DNA from: Crocinitomicaceae bacterium
GTDB lineage: Bacteria > Bacteroidota > Bacteroidia > Flavobacteriales_D > Crocinitomicaceae
Assembly: GCA_021325675.1 (NCBI GenBank)
Contig: JAJTCM010000007.1
Coordinates: 62,001 to 126,000, forward strand
Reading direction: 5' to 3'
DNA length: 64,000 nucleotides
This document shows, in pieces, positions 17,848-26,764 of this stretch (the stretch's first letter is position 1; each line of letters begins with the position of its first letter). The position numbers and the translations under genes are program-made. Under the pieces are notes generated by a model. It searched no databases. It had not been told where the DNA came from and saw only the letters and a list, made by a program, of their open reading frames with translations.

Positions 17848-18828
17848 TTAATTTCTGTACAAAGTCGATTTAACCGCATCGATCAAACGCTTCACATTTG
17901 GCAAAGCTTCATCGATCAACGTTGGTGAAAATGCGAACGGCGTATCAGTTTGAGTAACGCGTTTTACCGGGGCATCGAGGTAATCGAAAGCATAATTCTG
18001 CAAATGGTAAGCAATTTCGGAAGAAATGGAAGCCAGCGGCCAGGATTCTTCTAAAACTACACAGCGATTTGTTTTCTTAACGGATTCAACAACAGCGCCG
18101 TAATCAATCGGGCGAATGGTGCGTAAATCGATAATTTCGATGGAAATCCCTTCTTTTTCGAGTTGTTCCGCAGCTTCGTAAGCCACTTTGAGGATTTTCC
18201 CGAAGGAAACAACTGTTACGTCAGTTCCCTTGCGTTTTACGTCAGCAACACCGATCGGGATAATGTATTCCCCTTCCGGAATTTCGCCTTTGTCCCCGTA
18301 CATTTTTTCGGATTCCAGGAAAACAACAGGGTCATTGTCACGAATAGCAGCTTTCAGCAAACCTTTCGCGTCGTATGGGTTAGATGGTGTAATAACTTTT
18401 AACCCCGGAACGTGGGCGTAAAATGCTTCGAAGCTCTGAGAATGCGTTGCAGCAAGCTGGCCTGCTGTTCCGTTACCTCCGCGGAAAACGATCGGGCAAT
18501 GATACTGACCACCGGACATTTGCAGCATTTTCGCAGCACTGTTGATGATCTGGTCAGCTGCTAAAATCGCGAAATTCCAGGTCATGAACTCAACAATCGG
18601 GCGAAGACCGTTCATCGAAGCCCCAACAGCGATCCCGGCGAAGCCCAGCTCAGCGATTGGCGTATCGATCACACGCTTCGGACCAAACTCGTCCAGCATT
18701 CCCTGGGAAACTTTGTAAGCACCATTGTATTCGGCTACTTCCTCTCCCATCAGGAACACGCTCTGGTCGCGGCGCATTTCCTCTGACATTGCTTCTCTTA
18801 ACGCTTCTCTAAACTGTACTGTCTTCAT
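17848..18828 (-). CDS. pdhB: Pyruvate dehydrogenase E1 component, beta subunit
   Basis: This subunit works with E1 alpha and thiamine diphosphate to decarboxylate pyruvate for acetyl-CoA. I choose the ATG at 18828 (326 residues, 'MKTVQFREALREAMSEEM') because it matches the family start and because a -7 box sits just upstream; the longer ORF would start before that promoter. Family motifs include 'LMGEEVAEYNGAYKVSQGM', 'DTPIAELGFAGIAVGAS' and 'PVVFLESEKMYG'. The alpha subunit is not adjacent; the E1 beta of a branched-chain complex is a less likely alternative. Confidence 0.93.
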   Translation of the reverse strand: MKTVQFREALREAMSEEMRRDQSVFLMGEEVAEYNGAYKVSQGMLDEFGPKRVIDTPIAELGFAGIAVGASMNGLRPIVEFMTWNFAILAADQIINSAAKMLQMSGGQYHCPIVFRGGNGTAGQLAATHSQSFEAFYAHVPGLKVITPSNPYDAKGLLKAAIRDNDPVVFLESEKMYGDKGEIPEGEYIIPIGVADVKRKGTDVTVVSFGKILKVAYEAAEQLEKEGISIEIIDLRTIRPIDYGAVVESVKKTNRCVVLEESWPLASISSEIAYHLQNYAFDYLDAPVKRVTQTDTPFAFSPTLIDEALPNVKRLIDAVKSTLYRN

Positions 18829-18856
18829 ATCATTCACATTAACCCATAAGGGACGC

Positions 18857-18864
18857 CAAAAATA
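18857..18864 (-). promoter_or_regulatory. -7 box of pdhB
   Basis: TATTTTTG on the minus strand fits TAnnTTTG. A start site about 5 nt downstream gives a leader of roughly 24 nt before the chosen ATG and argues against the longer ORF. Confidence 0.55.
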
Positions 18865-18940
18865 AGAAATTTTGACATAAAAACATAACGAAAGTGATAA
18901 AATGAAGAATGGAAAATTGAGAATTGAGAATTTGGCTGTT

Positions 18941-19609
18941 TTATTCGACAGTAATAAGAAGATCACTGGCAAAAATTGCCGCAGGAGAGATTACTGTTTC
19001 CTCAACCGGGATTTTTTCGCCATAACGCTCTTTTACAATGCGCTGCACCACCGGGTGTGACAAATCAAAATCCCCGAGATGCTGCAATTGACCGACTTCC
19101 AAACCACAAGCCCGCTTGTAAAGCTTCCAAACGAATTCGGAGCAATAAATCCGGTCATCACTCCACTCAAAGGTCATATCGTAGTTTTTGCCCAGCATTC
19201 CTTTTATCAGGCCTTTCATTTCTTTTACGGAAGCATCAGTGAGGTACTTATCCGCTTCTTTGAGCCGTTTTACAACGTATTTCTTCTCATCACCATAAGT
19301 TACCCATTCTTCCAAAGGCGTTCTTTTAACAGGCTGAACCGCTTCATACACGTAGTATCTGCCGTTTTCAATAAACACCATCCCGCAGTGTGAATAAGGA
19401 GATTTTGTAGCCAATTGAATGGCCAGGCTTTGCCCCGATTTAGAGCTCTGAAAAACAATATCGCCATTCCGCAGCTGAGCCGACGAGTCCGCCGGGGCAA
19501 GTGTCGATTTTACTTTTAGAAGATTGACCGTTTTCGCGTTACCGGCAACTATAAAGCCGCAAAAAAACAAAATAATCAGCAGGATGAGATATACCGTATT
19601 TTTTTTCAT
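18941..19609 (-). CDS. YiiX/YebB-like (peptidase C92) cysteine hydrolase
   Basis: The 222-residue protein has an N-terminal hydrophobic segment (signal or anchor, residues 5-25) and then a permuted NlpC/P60-like fold. 'LRNGDIVFQSSKSGQSLAIQLATKSPYSHCGMV' carries the His-Cys pair typical of the YiiX group, and 'DDRIYCSEFVWKLYKRACG' the second conserved Cys region. Members are thought to be amidases or lipid-related hydrolases in the envelope; the substrate is unknown here. It lies about 110 bp upstream of pdhB on the same strand, with a spacer that includes the AATTGAGAATTGAGAAT word common in this genome. Confidence 0.8.
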   Translation of the reverse strand: MKKNTVYLILLIILFFCGFIVAGNAKTVNLLKVKSTLAPADSSAQLRNGDIVFQSSKSGQSLAIQLATKSPYSHCGMVFIENGRYYVYEAVQPVKRTPLEEWVTYGDEKKYVVKRLKEADKYLTDASVKEMKGLIKGMLGKNYDMTFEWSDDRIYCSEFVWKLYKRACGLEVGQLQHLGDFDLSHPVVQRIVKERYGEKIPVEETVISPAAIFASDLLITVE

Positions 19610-19834
19610 ATCATGAGCAGTACAAGAATTATACCGAAGGAAACTTCTTCGCTGAAACTACGAAATTTGAAATGTAAAATTGAGAATGGATTGTCAGATA
19701 ACCGGATTATTAGATGATTGGACGCTTTCTCAAAAAAAGAACCACATCAGTTCCGCCACGACGGATTAATTCATTGGCACATTTTCCTACATAAAATAAA
19801 GCTCCGCGTCACCTGAAATGTAAAAATTAATTCC

Positions 19835-19842
19835 TACTTTTG
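19835..19842 (+). promoter_or_regulatory. -7 box of etfB
   Basis: TACTTTTG matches TAnnTTTG; the predicted start is about 19847, leaving a leader of near 19 nt before the etfB ATG at 19866. Confidence 0.6.
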
Positions 19843-19865
19843 CGGTGTTTTTTAAGAATAAGATA

Positions 19866-20606
19866 ATGAAAATACTTGTTTGTATTAGTAAATCCCCGGA
19901 CACTACGTCAAAAATTGCGTTTACGGACGGCAATACCAAATTTGATGAGAACGGTGTTCAATATATCGTAAACCCTTACGATGAGTGGTACGCCCTCGTA
20001 AGAGCGCTTGAAATCAAGGAAGCTCAGGGTGGCAATGTTACCATCATCACTGTTGGAAACGCGGCTGATGAAGCTGTGATCCGTAAGGCTTTGGCGATTG
20101 GCGCTGACGATGCTGTACGTATCGATGCTGATCCGACGGATGCTTATTTCACGGCTTTCCAGATTGCGGAATACGCAAAAAATAACCAGTTCGACCTCGT
20201 TCTGACAGGTAAGGAAACCATTAACTACAACGGTTCACAAGTAGGTGGAATGATCGCTGAAGCAATGGACATCCCTTTTATTTCCCTGGCTACGAAACTC
20301 GACATCAACGGTTCTACGCTGAAGCTTGAGCAGGAAATCCTCGGAGGAATCCAGGTTGTTGAAGTGAACGCACCGGCTGTAGTAAGCTGCGCAAAAGGAA
20401 TGGCTGAACAGCGAATCCCGAATATGCGCGGAATCATGGCTGCCCGTACAAAGCCTTTGCAAGTAGTTGCACCGGTTGCCTGCGACGTTATGACGGCTTA
20501 CACTTCGTACTCCCTTCCGGAAGCGAAAAAAGCATGCCGCATGATCGATCCGAACAACATGGACGAGTTGGTGAATTTATTACACACAGAAGCGAAAGTT
20601 ATTTAA
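19866..20606 (+). CDS. etfB: Electron transfer flavoprotein beta subunit
   Basis: EtfB and EtfA form an FAD/AMP heterodimer that takes electrons from acyl-CoA dehydrogenases and passes them to the quinone pool. The ATG at 19866 gives 246 residues starting 'MKILVCISKSPDTTSKI', the expected family start, and lies after a clear -7 box. Conserved parts are 'NPYDEWYALVRALEIKE', 'VLTGKETINYNGSQVGGMIAE' and 'GIMAARTKPL'. etfA follows 78 bp downstream. Confidence 0.95.
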   Translation: MKILVCISKSPDTTSKIAFTDGNTKFDENGVQYIVNPYDEWYALVRALEIKEAQGGNVTIITVGNAADEAVIRKALAIGADDAVRIDADPTDAYFTAFQIAEYAKNNQFDLVLTGKETINYNGSQVGGMIAEAMDIPFISLATKLDINGSTLKLEQEILGGIQVVEVNAPAVVSCAKGMAEQRIPNMRGIMAARTKPLQVVAPVACDVMTAYTSYSLPEAKKACRMIDPNNMDELVNLLHTEAKVI

Positions 20607-20684
20607 ATTAAGACTTAAAGACAGAAGAAACAAGACGAAAGACCAGTCTTATGTCTAATGTCTCCAGGTCTAAAATCTAAGAAA

Positions 20685-21626
20685 ATGAAAACATTAGTTT
20701 ATATTCATAGCGATAACGGGATCTCCAAAGCATCATTGGAAGCTGTTACTTACGCAAAAAAAATCGGAAGTGAAGTAATCGCTGTTTCAGGCGGAAGCTC
20801 TTCAGACCTCGCTAAACTAGGCGAATACGGCGCTTCTAAAGTATTGGTTGACCGCGCAGTTGTTAACGGCGACGCACAGCAAATCACACGCATGGTAGCC
20901 GCAGCAGCTGAAAGCACAGGAGCTGAAATCATTGTTTTTTCACATGAGATCACTGCGAAAGCCGTTGCACCGCGTTTATCCGTTCGCTTGAAAGCGGGAT
21001 TGATCTCCGGGGCAATTGCGCTGCCAGACCTTTCCAACGGTTTTTCCTGCAAAGTGAACGTATTTTCCGGGAAAGCTTTCGGAAACGTGACTGTAAAAAC
21101 AGACAAAAAAATCATTTCCCTTTTACCTAACTCGCTTCAGCCGGAAGTTACAGGTGCTGCCTGTGCAGTGGAAGAATTCAACTCCAACGCCGGAAGCGCT
21201 GCGATTAAAGTAGTAGAAACTAAAAAACCGGAAGGAAACATTCCATTGCCGGAAGCTGAATTGGTTGTTTCTGCAGGACGTGGCTTGAAAGGACCTGAAA
21301 ACTGGGGGATCGTTGAAGACCTCGCTAACGCTTTGGGCGCTGCAACTGCTTGTTCCCGTCCGGTAGCTGATATCGGCTGGAGACCTCACCACGAGCACGT
21401 AGGGCAAACAGGTGTTGCTATCCGTCCGAACCTCTACATTGCTGCCGGGATTTCCGGTGCTATCCAGCATTTAGCGGGTGTAAACGGTTCAAAAGTGATC
21501 GTTGTTATCAATACGGATTCTGAAGCACCGTTCTTCAAAGCTGCCGATTACGGAGTTGTAGGGGACGTTTTCGAAATTTTACCGAAACTGACGGAAGCCG
21601 TAAAAAAATTCCACGCTGCTAATTAA
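20685..21626 (+). CDS. etfA: Electron transfer flavoprotein alpha subunit
   Basis: This is the FAD-binding partner of EtfB. I start it at 20685 ('MKTLVYIHSDNGISK', 313 residues) rather than at the ORF-track start 27 bases earlier. The C-terminal FAD domain is clear: 'SAGRGLKGPENWGIVEDLA', 'SRPVADIGWRPHHEHVGQTG' and 'YIAAGISGAIQHLAG'. It follows etfB as part of one transcript. Confidence 0.95.
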   Translation: MKTLVYIHSDNGISKASLEAVTYAKKIGSEVIAVSGGSSSDLAKLGEYGASKVLVDRAVVNGDAQQITRMVAAAAESTGAEIIVFSHEITAKAVAPRLSVRLKAGLISGAIALPDLSNGFSCKVNVFSGKAFGNVTVKTDKKIISLLPNSLQPEVTGAACAVEEFNSNAGSAAIKVVETKKPEGNIPLPEAELVVSAGRGLKGPENWGIVEDLANALGAATACSRPVADIGWRPHHEHVGQTGVAIRPNLYIAAGISGAIQHLAGVNGSKVIVVINTDSEAPFFKAADYGVVGDVFEILPKLTEAVKKFHAAN

Positions 21627-21716
21627 TATTGTAAAAAACAATTTAGTATATTTACGAGAATTTTAATGGGGAAGTCGCAAGCTTCCCTATTAAATTTTAC
21701 AAACTTTTGGAAACGA

Positions 21717-22295
21717 ATGGATAAAATTAAACTCGAAATTGCAGGATTATCTTACAGCCAGACCCAATCAGGCGCTTATGCGCTTGTGTTGACCGAATCG
21801 GGAGGAAAAAGAAGTTTACCTATCATCATCGGTGGCTTCGAAGCCCAGGCTATTGCAATCGAGCTGGAGAAAATGACGCCAACACGCCCTTTGACCCACG
21901 ATTTATTCAAAAGTTTCGCCCTTTCCTTCGGGATTTCCGTTCGTGAAGTCGTGATTTATAACCTGAACGAAGGGATTTTTTACGCCAAGCTGATCTGCGA
22001 ACGCGACGGACAACTGAGCGAAATTGACGCACGAACTTCCGATGCCATTGCTTTAGGCGTACGTTTCAAATGCCCGATCTTTACTTTTGAAAATATCCTT
22101 GCTTCCGCCGGGATCATTTACGATGAAAATTCAGATACTACAGAAGAAAAAAGTACCGGAACTACAGAAAAGCAAGAAAACCCGATGAGCTCCATGAGCC
22201 TGGAGGAGCTGAAAATTATCCTGGAAGAAGCGGTTAACGAAGAAGATTACGAAAAAGCTTCCAAGATCCGCGACGAGATCAACAAACGCAAATAA
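21717..22295 (+). CDS. Bifunctional nuclease family protein with UVR motif
   Basis: The ATG at 21717 gives 192 residues starting 'MDKIKLEIAGLSYSQTQSGAYALVL', which is where the family similarity begins. Residues 1-135 form the DUF151/BFN domain ('RSLPIIIGGFEAQAIAIELE', 'DARTSDAIALGVRFKCPIF'). The C-terminus is a UvrB/UvrC interaction motif, 'SLEELKIILEEAVNEEDYEKASKIRDEI'. BFN proteins have reported DNase and RNase activity in plants; the bacterial role is uncertain. It is 90 bp downstream of etfA. Confidence 0.85.
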   Translation: MDKIKLEIAGLSYSQTQSGAYALVLTESGGKRSLPIIIGGFEAQAIAIELEKMTPTRPLTHDLFKSFALSFGISVREVVIYNLNEGIFYAKLICERDGQLSEIDARTSDAIALGVRFKCPIFTFENILASAGIIYDENSDTTEEKSTGTTEKQENPMSSMSLEELKIILEEAVNEEDYEKASKIRDEINKRK

Positions 22296-22316
22296 CTACT
22301 AAAAAACACCATCTCC

Positions 22317-23570
22317 ATGGGACTGAAAATGCGCTTAATCACTATGAGTTTCCTACAGTTCTTCGTGTGGGGTGCCTGGCTGATCACAATTGCAAATTAC
22401 TGGTTTGCGACCAAACAATGGGGACCGGCTGAGTTCGGCAGTATTTTCATGACTTTGGGACTTTCTTCCCTGTTTATGCCTGCCATTACCGGGATCATTG
22501 CCGATCGCTGGATCAACGCGGAACGTCTTTACGGGGTTTTGCATATCCTGAGCGGGATCAGCATCTTTTACCTCGCCCAGGTCGACAATCCACAAGACTT
22601 TTTCTGGGTGATGTTCGTGGCCATGATCTTTTACATGCCAACCATTGCGCTTTCCAATTCCATTGCTTACAACGTACTGAAATCCAATAATTTTGACGTA
22701 ATCAAGGTCTTCCCTCCTATCCGGGTTTGGGGAACGGTCGGTTTCATTGCGGCGATGTGGACCACCAACCTGACAGGACACAAAGCGACTGAATATCAAT
22801 TTTATATCTCGGCAATCGGCTCTTTGATCCTGGGAATCTATTCCTTCACCCTGCCAGCCTGCCGCCCGGACAAATCGGGTAAAGCCAAAGGTTTTGCGGA
22901 ATCCATGGGACTGAATGCTTTCAAGCTGTTCGCTAACTCCAAAATGGCGCTGTTTTTCCTCTTTGCGATGCTTCTTGGGGCAGCCCTGCAGTTGACAAAT
23001 ATGTACGGCGACCGTTTTGTAGACAATTTCAAAGATGTTCCCAAATATGCAGATTTATTCGTTGTGAAATATTCCACGATCATCATGTCTATTTCGCAGG
23101 TTTCCGAAACTTTGTTTATCCTCGCCATTCCTTTCTTCCTGAAGCGCTTCGGGATCAAAAAAGTGATGCTCATCAGTATGGTGGCCTGGGTTTTACGTTT
23201 CGGGCTTTTGGCATTCGCTAACCCGGCCGACGGACTTTGGATGATCATCCTTTCCTGCATCGTTTACGGAATGGCCTTCGATTTTTTCAACGTTTCCGGC
23301 TCTCTTTTCGTGGAAACACAAACCAGCGCTAAAATCCGTTCCAGCGCGCAGGGCCTGTTTATGATGATGGTCAACGGCATCGGGGCAATCATTGGAAGTA
23401 TTACCAGCGGATACATCATTGAAAGCTATTACACCAACGCTGACGGATCTTTCCAGTGGAAGGGGATCTGGATTGCTTTTGCGATTTACGCTGCCATTGT
23501 AGCCGTTTTGTTTGCCGTGCTTTTCCGCCACAAACATGATCCGAACGTGGAACTGGATGTGAAGCATTGA
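22317..23570 (+). CDS. NupG-like nucleoside/H+ symporter (MFS)
   Basis: The 417-residue protein has about 12 membrane helices and begins 'MGLKMRLITMSFLQFFVWGAWLITIANYWF', the typical start of nucleoside:H+ symporters. 'GLSSLFMPAITGIIADRWINAERLYG' and 'VRTWG'-like 'IRVWGTVGFIAAMW' also match. It would import nucleosides across the inner membrane, which fits its position before thyA in pyrimidine salvage. It is 21 bp downstream of the BFN gene. Substrate range is inferred from family only. Confidence 0.85.
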   Translation: MGLKMRLITMSFLQFFVWGAWLITIANYWFATKQWGPAEFGSIFMTLGLSSLFMPAITGIIADRWINAERLYGVLHILSGISIFYLAQVDNPQDFFWVMFVAMIFYMPTIALSNSIAYNVLKSNNFDVIKVFPPIRVWGTVGFIAAMWTTNLTGHKATEYQFYISAIGSLILGIYSFTLPACRPDKSGKAKGFAESMGLNAFKLFANSKMALFFLFAMLLGAALQLTNMYGDRFVDNFKDVPKYADLFVVKYSTIIMSISQVSETLFILAIPFFLKRFGIKKVMLISMVAWVLRFGLLAFANPADGLWMIILSCIVYGMAFDFFNVSGSLFVETQTSAKIRSSAQGLFMMMVNGIGAIIGSITSGYIIESYYTNADGSFQWKGIWIAFAIYAAIVAVLFAVLFRHKHDPNVELDVKH

Positions 23571-23582
23571 TCAAATCAGCTG

Positions 23583-23696
23583 TTGCCACGAATTTTTCTA
23601 AAAAGAATTTCACACATAATTCAAAAGTGAATTATTTGAATTTGTGATATTATTTCAAATACCAAAATCCATGAATCAGTTAAAAATTCGTGGCAA
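23583..23696. repeat. Short MITE-like inverted-repeat element
   Basis: Perfect 15-bp terminal inverted repeats, TTGCCACGAATTTTT and AAAAATTCGTGGCAA, bound 114 bp of AT-rich sequence with no ORF. Internal words such as AATTCAAAAGTGAATT are also partly palindromic. It fills most of the gap between the nucleoside transporter and thyA, and transcripts could fold there. Confidence 0.7.
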
Positions 23697-23818
23697 AAAA
23701 CGAAAAACGTCAGCACATCACAATTTTCAGGAAAGCAATTGATGGTTAACAACTTTTGAAAACTCAATTTGACCATTTAGGCCTTAATTCTTAATTTCGT
23801 TGTCGCAATTCAAGGACG

Positions 23819-24613
23819 ATGAAACAATATCACGATTTATTACAGCACATTTTAGATAATGGCACGCAGAAAGGCGATCGCACGGGAACGGGAACTTTAT
23901 CTGTTTTCGGTTACCAGATGCGTTTTGACCTGAGTGAAGGCTTTCCGGCGGTGACAACGAAAAAACTGCATTTACGCTCCATTATTATTGAATTGCTGTG
24001 GTTTTTGCGTGGTGATACCAACATCAAGTACCTGAAAGACAATAACGTGAGCATCTGGGACGAATGGGCGGATGAAAACGGGAACCTGGGGCCTGTTTAC
24101 GGTCACCAGTGGCGTTCCTGGCCGGCAAAAGACGGTGGAACAATCGACCAGATCACAAACCTCATCCAGCAAATTAAAAACAACCCGAATTCGCGCCGTC
24201 TGCTCGTTTCTGCCTGGAATGTAGCCGATGTCGACCATATGGCCTTGCCGCCGTGCCATACGATGTTCCAGTTTTATGTTGCTGACGGCAAACTGAGCTG
24301 CCAGCTCTACCAGCGCAGCGCGGACACTTTTCTCGGCGTTCCTTTCAACATCGCGTCTTACGCTTTGTTAACGATGATGATCGCCCAGGTGTGTGACCTT
24401 GAGCCGGGTGAATTCATCCACACTTTCGGTGATGCGCATTTGTACAACAATCACATCGAACAGGCGCAATTGCAGTTATCCCGCGATTTACGTCCTTTGC
24501 CAACGATGAAGATCAACCCGGAAGTGAAAGATATTTTTTCCTTCACGTATGAAGATTTCGAGCTGCTGAACTACGATCCGCACCCACACATTAAAGCCGT
24601 AGTAGCGGTTTGA
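23819..24613 (+). CDS. thyA: Thymidylate synthase ThyA
   Basis: ThyA methylates dUMP to dTMP with methylene-tetrahydrofolate and releases dihydrofolate. The 264-residue length, '[19 protein letters not shown]', catalytic Cys in '[12 protein letters not shown]', and '[19 protein letters not shown]' are diagnostic. Its usual partner folA is not adjacent but lies 4.7 kb downstream, after the copper-type gene cluster. Confidence 0.98.
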   Translation: MKQYHDLLQHILDNGTQKGDRTGTGTLSVFGYQMRFDLSEGFPAVTTKKLHLRSIIIELLWFLRGDTNIKYLKDNNVSIWDEWADENGNLGPVYGHQWRSWPAKDGGTIDQITNLIQQIKNNPNSRRLLVSAWNVADVDHMALPPCHTMFQFYVADGKLSCQLYQRSADTFLGVPFNIASYALLTMMIAQVCDLEPGEFIHTFGDAHLYNNHIEQAQLQLSRDLRPLPTMKINPEVKDIFSFTYEDFELLNYDPHPHIKAVVAV

Positions 24614-24627
24614 TTTCTTTATAATCT

Positions 24628-24773
24628 AACCACATAGGAACCTAGAATAATTTAGAAGTGCTTCTCTATACAAAGTGCACATGAGTAATCCCATGTTTTC
24701 CAATCTGCTATAGCTGATTCAGAGGCTATTGTTCCCTGAATACAACTCACATACAACCTGAACCTATGTGGGT
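24628..24773. repeat. Intergenic inverted-repeat element with CCACATAGG ends
   Basis: AACCACATAGG near the start and CCTATGTGGG near the end are inverted copies (9 bp exact, more with mismatches). The 140 bp between them has no ORF. Related words (CCACATAGCACACAATAGG) occur at about 33.0 kb. It sits directly before the sigma-factor gene and may contain its promoter. Confidence 0.5.
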
Positions 24774-24795
24774 ATGTGATTGAAAAAAACTACTT

Positions 24796-25338
24796 TTGAA
24801 ATCTATCCGGGAGAATTTGGAGTTTGAAACTTTATACACAAAGTACAATAAAATGGTTTTCAACCTCGTGCTTCAGTATGTTCAAAACCAGGAAGATGCA
24901 CAGGAAATTACGCAGGATATTTTCCTGAAGGTCCACCAAAATCTACCCGGTTTCAATGAAAATTCAGCTGTATCCACCTGGATTTACCGCATCAGTATCA
25001 ATACTTCGCTCGATTTTATTAAATCACGTCAGCGCAAAAAACGCTGGGCAAAACTGACTTCGCTTTTTCATGCGGACAGCAGTGAAATCCGCCACGAAGC
25101 GCAACATTTCGACCATCCCGGCGTGGAACTCGAGCAGAAAGAAGCCACCCAACGGATTTTTGAGGCAATCAATGCTTTGCCGGACAAGCAGAAAACGGCT
25201 TTGATCCTGAGTAAGATCGAGCACAAAAGCCAGGCGGAAACCGCGCAAATCATGGACCTGAGCCCCAAAGCTGTGGAATCACTGATCCAGCGGGCCAAAA
25301 GTAATTTAGCGCAGAATATCAAACCAAACGAAGGATAA
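24796..25338 (+). CDS. ECF-type RNA polymerase sigma factor
   Basis: The 180-residue protein has sigma region 2 ('TLYTKYNKMVFNLVLQYVQNQEDAQEITQDIFLKV', 'STWIYRISINTSLDFIKSRQR') and region 4 ('LPDKQKTALILSKIEHKSQAETAQIMDLSPKAVESLIQRAKSNL'). The only start that covers region 2 is a TTG at 24796; an in-frame TGA lies just upstream. It is followed by a small one-TM protein and a periplasmic sensor-like protein, the usual layout of a metal- or stress-responsive ECF system. It probably drives its own operon, including the MbnP/MbnH genes. Confidence 0.9.
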   Translation: MKSIRENLEFETLYTKYNKMVFNLVLQYVQNQEDAQEITQDIFLKVHQNLPGFNENSAVSTWIYRISINTSLDFIKSRQRKKRWAKLTSLFHADSSEIRHEAQHFDHPGVELEQKEATQRIFEAINALPDKQKTALILSKIEHKSQAETAQIMDLSPKAVESLIQRAKSNLAQNIKPNEG

Positions 25339-25369
25339 AACAAAAAACGTCGTCTAAAAGAAAAGAGCT

Positions 25370-25630
25370 ATGAAAGATCCATTGGAAATCATCGGGAAAA
25401 TCAAGCAGGTAGAAACACCGCCGTTTTTATACAGCCGGATATTGCAGCAGATCGAAAATTCTGCGCTGAACAAAGTTTCGCGTCCACTCGCCTGGTCGCT
25501 CGGAAGCGCTTGCGTTGCCCTATGCATTTTCAGCCTCGTAATTAGCTTCAAAGCCCGTCAAACAGATACTGCAAGCGACTTAGGACAAGGTATGAATTTA
25601 ATCCCTGAAAATTCCCTCTACTATGAATAA
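25370..25630 (+). CDS. Small one-TM protein, putative anti-sigma factor
   Basis: The 86-residue protein has a short N-terminal cytoplasmic segment ('IGKIKQVETPPFLYSRILQQIE'), one membrane helix ('LAWSLGSACVALCIFSLVISF', about residues 38-58) and a short outer tail. No Zn-binding anti-sigma motif is visible. Size, topology and position after the sigma gene suggest an anti-sigma factor of the minimal kind found in Bacteroidota, but this is inferred from context. Its end overlaps the next gene by 8 bp. Confidence 0.6.
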   Translation: MKDPLEIIGKIKQVETPPFLYSRILQQIENSALNKVSRPLAWSLGSACVALCIFSLVISFKARQTDTASDLGQGMNLIPENSLYYE

Positions 25631-26066
25631 AGCTAAATTTTACGGGTTTCTTTGCATTGTTTTGCTGCTCTCCAACGGGTTTTTGCTTTACTTCGTGCTG
25701 CAGCCCCCGAACAGACCGGAAGGCCCGAAAAAGCTCATCATTGAAAAGCTTCACCTGGATGAAAAACAAACGGCAGCCTATGAAAAATTAATTCATGAGC
25801 ACCGGAATTCCATCAAAAAGACCGAAAAACAGATCGGACAGCTTAAGCAAAAATTGTATTCCGGATTATCTTCGGAAAATACAGCCGAAACTGATTCGCT
25901 CGTTGGCTTGCTTGGAAAAAAACAAATGCAAATCGAGAAAATCCACTGTGAGCATTTCCGTGACATCAAAGAATTATGCCGCCCCGATCAGCAAATTTAT
26001 TTCGGGGGCCTGAGCAAAGAACTGGCACGCTTATTTGATCACCGTCCACCTCATCACCGCAAATGA
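25623..26066 (+). CDS. Spy/CnrX-like periplasmic metal-sensor-type protein
   Basis: The 147-residue protein has an N-terminal anchor helix ('FLCIVLLLSNGFLLYFVLQ') and a helical periplasmic domain: 'KLIIEKLHLDEKQTAAYEKLIHEHRNSIKKTEKQI' followed by 'KKQMQIEKIHCEHFRDIKELC' and a His-rich end 'FDHRPPHHRK'. This resembles the Spy/CpxP and CnrX heavy-metal-sensor group, whose members bind metals or unfolded proteins and signal to an anti-sigma factor. It overlaps the genes on both sides by 8 and 4 bp. Metal binding by the Cys and His residues is inferred. Confidence 0.7.
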   Translation: MNKAKFYGFLCIVLLLSNGFLLYFVLQPPNRPEGPKKLIIEKLHLDEKQTAAYEKLIHEHRNSIKKTEKQIGQLKQKLYSGLSSENTAETDSLVGLLGKKQMQIEKIHCEHFRDIKELCRPDQQIYFGGLSKELARLFDHRPPHHRK

Positions 26067-26764
26067 AAAACGCGTTCCTGTTTTGCTTTTTAATCTGTTA
26101 TACGGCTTTCGGGCAGGCCAATCTTCCTGTTGAAGTCAGCTTATTTTTCAAAGGTGAAAAACTGGAGCTGGAAAAATGGTACATATACGAGAGCGAGAAA
26201 CAGAATGAGAAGGATGAAAATGTGGATAGTGTGTTATTTGAAAGCCTGCGGTTTTACCTTTCCGGTTTTGAGCTGACTAAAAAAGGAAAAAGTGTTTGGA
26301 AAGAAAAAGAAAGTTACCATTTAATTGATGCCGAAAATCCCGCTTCCTGCCAAATCAACTTGAATTTTGCGAAAAACACTGATTTTGACGGCCTGAAATT
26401 CAATTTAGGCATTGACAGCATTACCAATTCAGGCGGAGTGAAAGGCGGTGATCTTGACCCCGTAAAAGGCATGTACTGGACCTGGCAAACGGGCTATATC
26501 CATTTTAAGCTGGAAGGTAAAAGCAATCTCTGTCCTACCCGGGACAATCAATTCAGTTTGCACCTCGGAGGTTACAGCTTTTCGCAAAACACCATGCAAT
26601 CGTTAAGCTTCGATTTGAAAAATCCTGAAAAAGCTGTACTTGAGCTTGATCTCTCTGATTTTCTCCGGGGAATTGATTTCAAAAACCTCAATCACGTCAT
26701 GTCTCCAGGCGCGGAAGCTGTCCGGCTTTCTCAGCAAGCTGCCGCTTTATTCCTGCTCCGATGA
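26063..26764 (+). CDS. MbnP-like periplasmic copper-binding protein
   Basis: The 233-residue protein has a signal peptide ('FLICYTAFGQA') and a beta-sandwich-like sequence with the MbnP family core: 'GGDLDPVKGMYWTWQTGYIH' (Trp139, Trp141) and 'FSLHLGGYS' (His167). In characterised MbnP/CorA proteins of methanotrophs a Trp is converted to kynurenine by the diheme partner MbnH and, with His residues, binds copper. Here the MbnH-like gene overlaps it by four bases. No methanobactin precursor or biosynthesis gene is visible nearby, so the pair works in another copper context. The role is inferred from family and partner. Confidence 0.8.
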   Translation: MKNAFLFCFLICYTAFGQANLPVEVSLFFKGEKLELEKWYIYESEKQNEKDENVDSVLFESLRFYLSGFELTKKGKSVWKEKESYHLIDAENPASCQINLNFAKNTDFDGLKFNLGIDSITNSGGVKGGDLDPVKGMYWTWQTGYIHFKLEGKSNLCPTRDNQFSLHLGGYSFSQNTMQSLSFDLKNPEKAVLELDLSDFLRGIDFKNLNHVMSPGAEAVRLSQQAAALFLLR

